Assembly (NCBI RefSeq): GCF_000244915.1
Contig: NZ_CM001442.1
Location: 4,836,001 to 4,900,000, forward strand
DNA length: 64,000 nt
Direction: 5' to 3'
DNA from: Bradyrhizobium sp. WSM471
GTDB taxonomy: Bacteria > Pseudomonadota > Alphaproteobacteria > Rhizobiales > Xanthobacteraceae
Both the position numbers and the translations under genes were made by a program. Of the stretch, positions 59,465-64,000 are shown in pieces. Under the pieces are notes generated by a model, which was not told the origin of the DNA, did not search any database, and was given only the letters and a program-made list of their open reading frames with translations. How positions within the stretch are numbered: the first letter of the stretch is position 1; each line of letters starts with the position of its first letter.

Positions 59465-60570
59465 CTAATCAGCGGCCGCGACGGTCGCCTTCATCCGCGC
59501 GCTTGAACGTCGATATGTTCCGGCGGCAAGCCGGCCTGATGTCGTTGATACATAGCCTCGTGAAGACGCAACGCGCCTTGCAAACACCAGGGGATCTGGA
59601 TCGACGCCCCGGCCATCGGCTTCCTTCCGCAGATTCGATTTTGCGATCTCGCCCACGTCGGACAGCCACAAGACCCACTGGTCCACGCTCTTCGAGATAT
59701 TCATCCAGGAGCCAAAGACAGCCGGATTGCATTTTTCCCGGCATTGTCGAAGCAGCAAAACACTATCCATTCCTGCCGCAAATCGTGATGGACCCGATTG
59801 GACGCAGCATCGTCGATTGTCCCGACGTGTTATCCCGCGGCATAAAGCTGCCGGGCAAACCAACGACCTTCTCGTCGAAGAATTGCTGTTTTGATCTGGC
59901 AGCACGATTGGACCGGCAATGATGTAGTCGAAGAGCTCCCTGCTCCCCCACGTTCCCGCGAACCCAAGATAGTTGACGGCGATCGGAGCCGGACTGGACG
60001 CAAACAAGGACAGCCCGGCTGTTGTGCGTACGGCCGGCAAAATCGACAAGAATATCGACCCATCGTCGATCGCTTTCAGGACTTCGCCGTCGGGCTCGTG
60101 CTCGCAATCGACGCAGCGATGAAATGAGTTTTCGAGGCGCTCGCGCAGATCGCTGTTGTCGTCGGGAGCCGATTGAAAACGTGGACGTCTCGGAAACAGT
60201 CGGGATCGTGACTCTCGGAGCTCTCGGCAGTGAGGTACCCGACCGGATGCTTGCGAAAATCAACTGGTCGATCTCTTCGTCCAGATTGTCCCAATTGCAC
60301 AGGTTCATCTTCACAAGAAGACGCAACCCTCGATGCCCTCGAGGTCAGGCCTGATCGACACCGCCTTGTCGAAGCCGATGAAAGCTTCGTCATAGCGCCC
60401 GAGCTCGGTAAAGACATTGCCCCGGCCACTCCAGGCCCCCTCGATGTCGTGCTTGATCGAGAGCGCCTTGTCGAAGGCGGCAAGCGCCTCGTCCTAGCGA
60501 TTGAGATCGGTGAAAACTTCACCTCGGCCAACCCATTGCAAGATGAGACCGTTGCAGGTAGCCGGGCGGT
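59465..60570 (-). pseudogene. Decayed SPINDLY-type TPR/O-GlcNAc transferase (GT41-like)
   Basis: Pieces of one protein in shifting minus-strand frames, read from right to left. First come TPR repeats (GRGNVFTELGRYDEAFIGF; an internal TAG at 60494-60496 splits them). Then MNLCNWDNLDEE (linker, about 60270-60310), DILVDFAGRTHNSR, VNYLGFAGTWG (about 59955-59990), FFDEKVVGLP and NLRKEADGRGVDPD with LVFARR (about 59580-59640). These fit the order seen in SPINDLY/OGT-like proteins: TPRs, then the GT41 catalytic region. The C-terminal half of GT41 is missing. Several frameshifts and a stop make function unlikely. Confidence 0.75.
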
Positions 60571-60989
60571 CGAGGGACGAGCGAAGCGTGCCAGCCCGGC
60601 AGCCTTCCTCGCTTGATCTCCCGGGCGCCGTTCCGACCGAAAGCGCGCCAGGACAGACTCTTCCTGATTGCGGCGACGCCTGGCGCGACGGGGCGGCTCC
60701 TCGGTCGGCGAGCGAGTTATCCCGACGAAGGCAGCCGTCCCCCGCGCGAGGCATCCGATCAAATCAGAGCAAAATCAATCGTTTATGTAGATGAAGGGAG
60801 CCTTTGTCCACGCCAGAACCACGCTTAATACAAGCGCCAGAACCTCCGGCTTTGTGTCCGTTATCGCGGCGTTACGTTCTCGCCCCGGGAGCAAACCGCT
60901 TGGTCTCGGAATTCGCTGGGAATATTCGAGTAAAAACACACGCTTCCAAATTGACCAGGCCAAGTAATTAGATGCATAAGGCTCGCACC
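60571..60989. other. Non-coding stretch between the GT41 remnant and tRNA-Ser
   Basis: The right part may hold the decayed 5' end of the TPR pseudogene. From about 60780 to 60989 no gene, repeat or clear promoter was recognised; it should include the tRNA promoter. Confidence 0.5.
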
Positions 60990-61082
60990 GGAGAGGTGGC
61001 CGAGTGGCTGAAGGCAACGCTTTGCTAAAGCGTCATACGGTCTCAAGCTGTATCGAGGGTTCGAATCCCTCCCTCTCCGCCA
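60990..61082 (+). tRNA. tRNA-Ser (anticodon GCU)
   Basis: A 90-nt cloverleaf plus encoded CCA (61080-61082). Acceptor stem GGAGAGG (60990-60996) pairs with CCTCTCC (61072-61078). The anticodon loop is TTTGCTAAA with GCT, the long variable arm is typical of class II tRNA-Ser, and the T arm has GGTTCGAATCC. It reads AGU/AGC serine codons. Confidence 0.96.
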
Positions 61083-61235
61083 CTCCGCGGCAGAATCCGA
61101 GATCTGTGCGTTCCTTCACCTGACACGCGACGGTGGCCTCATGCCGCTCCGAATCCGGTGGCTGACCACGAGGGAACCTGATTCAGCACAAATCAGCTTC
61201 ACCTGCGAAACGACGGCCGGGACGTGATTCTCCGC

Positions 61236-61502
61236 TCAATGGGCGGAGACCCACGCCCTCGCCTCGCGCTGCGCCGCCGAGATATCGGCGTCCGACATCT
61301 GCCCAGCGACTTCCTGGCGCAGCGTCACGGCGTCCTTGCGGCCCTTGAGCGCGGCGAGGTTGAACCATTTGTGCGCGGCGACGAGATCGACGAGACCGGA
61401 TCGTCCGCTCGCCCAGTAGAGGCCGCGCTCGAACAGCACGTCCGACAGCGCGCCTGCGTCGATCGGCGTCGCGGTCTCCAGATCGAAAGTACCCTGAAAC
61501 AT
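61236..61502 (-). CDS. Small Sel1-like repeat protein (88 aa)
   Basis: From the ATG at 61500-61502 (AGGGG upstream) it reads MFQGTFDLETATPI, then LYWASGRSGLVDLVAAHKWFNLAALKG, which is the Sel1/TPR-like helix pair pattern, and a charged last helix (DISAAQREARAWVSAH). One repeat and a half only. No leader. Partner unknown; short stand-alone Sel1 proteins occur in this group of bacteria. Confidence 0.75.
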   Translation of the reverse strand: MFQGTFDLETATPIDAGALSDVLFERGLYWASGRSGLVDLVAAHKWFNLAALKGRKDAVTLRQEVAGQMSDADISAAQREARAWVSAH

Positions 61503-61964
61503 AACGCATCCCCTTTTTTCTTTATGCCGCCTCGTCCCCCGAGCGCGGCTCCCGTCCAATCAACTGTTCAACTCATCCCCGAGGCTTTTTGCCCGTGCCG
61601 TTTGCCGGCTTGTTGGAGGTAATGATGGCGGGCAAATTTGAATGGCAGTTTAAGTATCGCGATGAAGCAGACGTAAACGCGCCCGCGCCACGCGCGCACG
61701 ACAAATGCAAGAAGTCCCGGTTTTGCAGGCACTTCTGCAATTCGTCAGATTCGGTTTACCTTGGGATTTTGGGAGAACGATAACCATCGCGCACGGTGAG
61801 GCGCGTCCTGTTGTGTCCCCGCCCGACGTCGTCACCGTATTCCAGAGACAGCAATTGTTTCACTACAAGCGGCGCGCGAACGGCGTGCAAGTGCGCCGCA
61901 GCCTCCCTGCTCAAGCAGGGCGCGCTTATGAAGAAACATGTGGCTGGAAGCTCGACTGCGGCCA

Positions 61965-62083
61965 TCCTTCGAGACGCCCGCCTGCCTCCGGCGGGCCCTC
62001 AGGATGAGGATGCGGCAGCTCAACGCAGATGGATGCAGCTGAGCCTCCTCCCGAGGAGGCCGCGAAGCGGTCGTCTCGAAGGA
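61965..62083. repeat. Palindrome-bounded dispersed-type repeat
   Basis: TCCTTCGAGACG (61965-61976) and CGTCTCGAAGGA (62072-62083) are perfect 12-bp inverted ends. Inside is GCCTGCCTCCGGCGGGC and a CTCCTCCCGAGGAGG hairpin. Such TTCGAGACG...CGTCTCGAA elements are frequent between genes in Bradyrhizobium. Confidence 0.65.
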
Positions 62084-62444
62084 CGAGGCGCTCGCCCAGG
62101 CGTCGCTGAGACGTCATATGCGAGAGCCTGACTGCTCAAGAGCAGAACGGCCACGCCGCGGTCAGATCAGCAATGTCGGGATATGGGAATGCCGGCAATA
62201 CCCCGGCCTCAAGAGAACGAGGGCGTCGGCGAACACGTCAGGACCAGATTCCACGTTGGCCCGAAGACCGCCAGTGAAATTGCGGAGCCCTTACGGAGAA
62301 CCGCACCGAACGAAGAAAACTTGTTTCTTCTGCCGGACCGGGCTTAGCGAGCGAACCCGCGAAGAGAACGATCCGACCGTTGACCTGATGTCTCGCCGAC
62401 ACCCTCTATCGTCGACCAGAACCTTTTGAGAGGCGCTGATGACG

Positions 62445-62467
62445 TGCCGGCTCTCTAGGAGCCGGCA
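62445..62467. terminator. Possible terminator stem of the 32-residue gene
   Basis: TGCCGGCTC (62445-62453) and GAGCCGGCA (62459-62467), 9-bp perfect, 5-base loop. No T run follows on the minus strand, so termination strength is doubtful. Confidence 0.45.
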
Positions 62468-62483
62468 ACTTCAAAAAGCGAAG

Positions 62484-62582
62484 TTACTTCTTCTTGGCGA
62501 CCTTGCGGGTCTTCTTCGCAGTCTTCTTCACTGCGCTCTTCGCCTTCTTCGCCTTCTTTGCCTTCTTAGCTTTCTTGGCCAT
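62484..62582 (-). CDS. Very short lysine-rich, histone-like protein (32 aa)
   Basis: MAKKAKKAKKAKKAKSAVKK followed by TAKKTRKVAKKK: more than half Lys, the rest mostly Ala. GGAGGG lies six bases before the ATG (62580-62582). Similar AKK-rich proteins in alphaproteobacteria are thought to be nucleoid- or RNA-binding, like the C-terminal tails of histone H1. A longer frame begins at 62666 but would add an unrelated tail. Function is unproven. Confidence 0.7.
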   Translation of the reverse strand: MAKKAKKAKKAKKAKSAVKKTAKKTRKVAKKK

Positions 62583-63148
62583 GTTGCCCTCCGATGTGTG
62601 AGATGGCTTAATCGCTGCATGCAGTCGGGGATCGAGTGCACACTCATCCCGAATACACCAACACAACGAAAAAAACAGCGTCTCGCTTAAAGAAGTGTTG
62701 ACGGCGAAACGCGCCTGCGCTGGCGAACGCGATGCAAACGGACTGCATGAGGTGTGCGCGCGATCGCAGAGAGTGCCCGCGGCATCGACCGTTGCAAAAG
62801 ATGCGATTGTAGAAAAACACTATGCAGCAAGTATTTTCTTGCACGCGTGCATCGCGCGCGATCGTTGCAACGATGCATCCTGCCGATCGCGCGAGCGCCT
62901 CGCGAAGGCGCTTCGCGGACTCTGAGTCGCGACTTTTGGCAACGAAAATATTTTCATGATTAACGGCGCGAGCGCTCGTCAGAGCGTGTGCAAGTCGCCG
63001 TTTTGCGCGAATCGCGTGACGGCGATTCGGTCGGCGTATCGCGTTCGATGCGGCTGAAGTTCGTCGCGGAGGATGCGCGCGAGCGTCGCATCGCGAACCG
63101 AAAGCGAGGTGACGACGCCTGTCCGTCACCTCGTTCAAACGCGCGAGG
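62583..63148. other. 566 bp upstream of the lysine-rich gene and downstream of gatB
   Basis: No supported coding region. It is unusually rich in overlapping GCGATCGC/TCGCGCGA-type palindromes (e.g. 62759-62770, 62857-62868, 62884-62895). The gatB terminator occupies 63105-63133. A long leader or small RNA for the neighbouring basic protein is possible. Confidence 0.5.
63105..63133 (-). terminator. Rho-independent terminator of gatB
   Basis: 10-bp stem CGAGGTGACG (63105-63114) and CGTCACCTCG (63124-63133) with a 9-base loop, followed by CTTTC on the minus strand; 15 bases past the gatB stop. Confidence 0.7.

Positions 63149-64000
<852 letters not shown>

Larger units (their letters stand above)
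61503..62483. other. About 980 bp without a recognised gene
   Basis: Open frames in this stretch are short and have no domain or leader. A 12-bp inverted repeat pair (61965-61976 with 62072-62083, TCCTTCGAGACG type) bounds a repeat-like block, and a stem at 62445-62467 lies near the 32-residue gene. An insertion or decayed gene is possible but nothing identifiable remains. Confidence 0.55.

Noticed and set aside
61796..62131. Short plus-strand frame in the 980-bp gap
   Set aside because: No ribosome-binding site that fits, no domain, and it crosses a repeat-like block.

Overview
The window looks like chromosomal DNA of a Bradyrhizobium-type alphaproteobacterium (Hyphomicrobiales). The evidence is the high G+C content, the conserved alphaproteobacterial gene order (ihfA-fabH-plsX-yceD-CBP3/bamE; thiL, nusB-ribH-ribE-ribD-nrdR-glyA; rpoZ-rsh-pdxJ-acpS; lepB-rnc-era-recO; dapA, smpB), an aspartate-rich (Mg-type) porphobilinogen synthase, an LdtR/DUF6163 pair, a DUF3551 secreted protein, a Porin_2 porin and several dispersed palindromic repeats. 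No phage, integrase, transposase or CRISPR array was seen. The genus name is an inference from these features.

Layout. 1-3683 (minus): lipid and ribosome-linked housekeeping (ihfA start, fabH, plsX, DUF177/YceD, ubiquinol-cytochrome c chaperone). 3782-5355 (plus): bamE and a Bug-type periplasmic binding protein. 5435-9970 (minus): a tightly overlapping four-gene operon of an NRPS-derived methyltransferase, a complete adenylation enzyme, an MBOAT acyltransferase and a small carrier protein. It resembles dltA/dltB/dltC with an added methyltransferase and no dltD, and is the most unusual system in the window. 10329-20007 (minus): membrane pyrophosphatase, thiL, the riboflavin cluster, nrdR, glyA, two unknown small genes and ldtR. 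20480-26863: DUF6163, hemB, RDD protein, bpt, mntH and an MFS exporter, with palindromic repeats between them. 27008-31619: class III cyclase, MFS transporter, a frame-disrupted EamA transporter and a secreted metallo-beta-lactamase-fold hydrolase. 31698-35047: metal-resistance genes (dmeF-type CDF; chrB-chrA with a rhodanese-ChrB fusion).

35210-39110: a LysR regulator divergent from a small unknown gene, about 900 bp of repeat-rich non-coding DNA, and a GMC oxidoreductase. 39195-50053 (minus): parC, recO, era, rnc, lepB, acpS, pdxJ, the bifunctional (p)ppGpp synthase/hydrolase and rpoZ. 50383-56896: NYN nuclease-like protein, family 5-like uracil-DNA glycosylase, peroxiredoxin, smpB, mscL, dapA and a large soluble lytic transglycosylase with a histone-like Ala/Lys tract. 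57060-64000: DUF3551 protein, major porin, remains of a SPINDLY-type O-GlcNAc transferase (TPR plus GT41 fragments in several frames), tRNA-Ser(GCU), a Sel1-like small protein, about 1 kb of apparently non-coding DNA, a 32-residue lysine-rich protein and the C-terminal part of gatB.

Functional links. fabH, plsX and acpS serve fatty acid and phospholipid synthesis. rpoZ-rsh couples RNA polymerase and the stringent response. lepB-rnc-era-recO is the conserved secretion/RNA-processing/repair run. chrBA and dmeF form a local metal-resistance block. The dlt-like operon probably activates a small (amino) acid on a carrier protein and hands it to a membrane O-acyltransferase, with methylation as an extra step; its substrate cannot be read from sequence.
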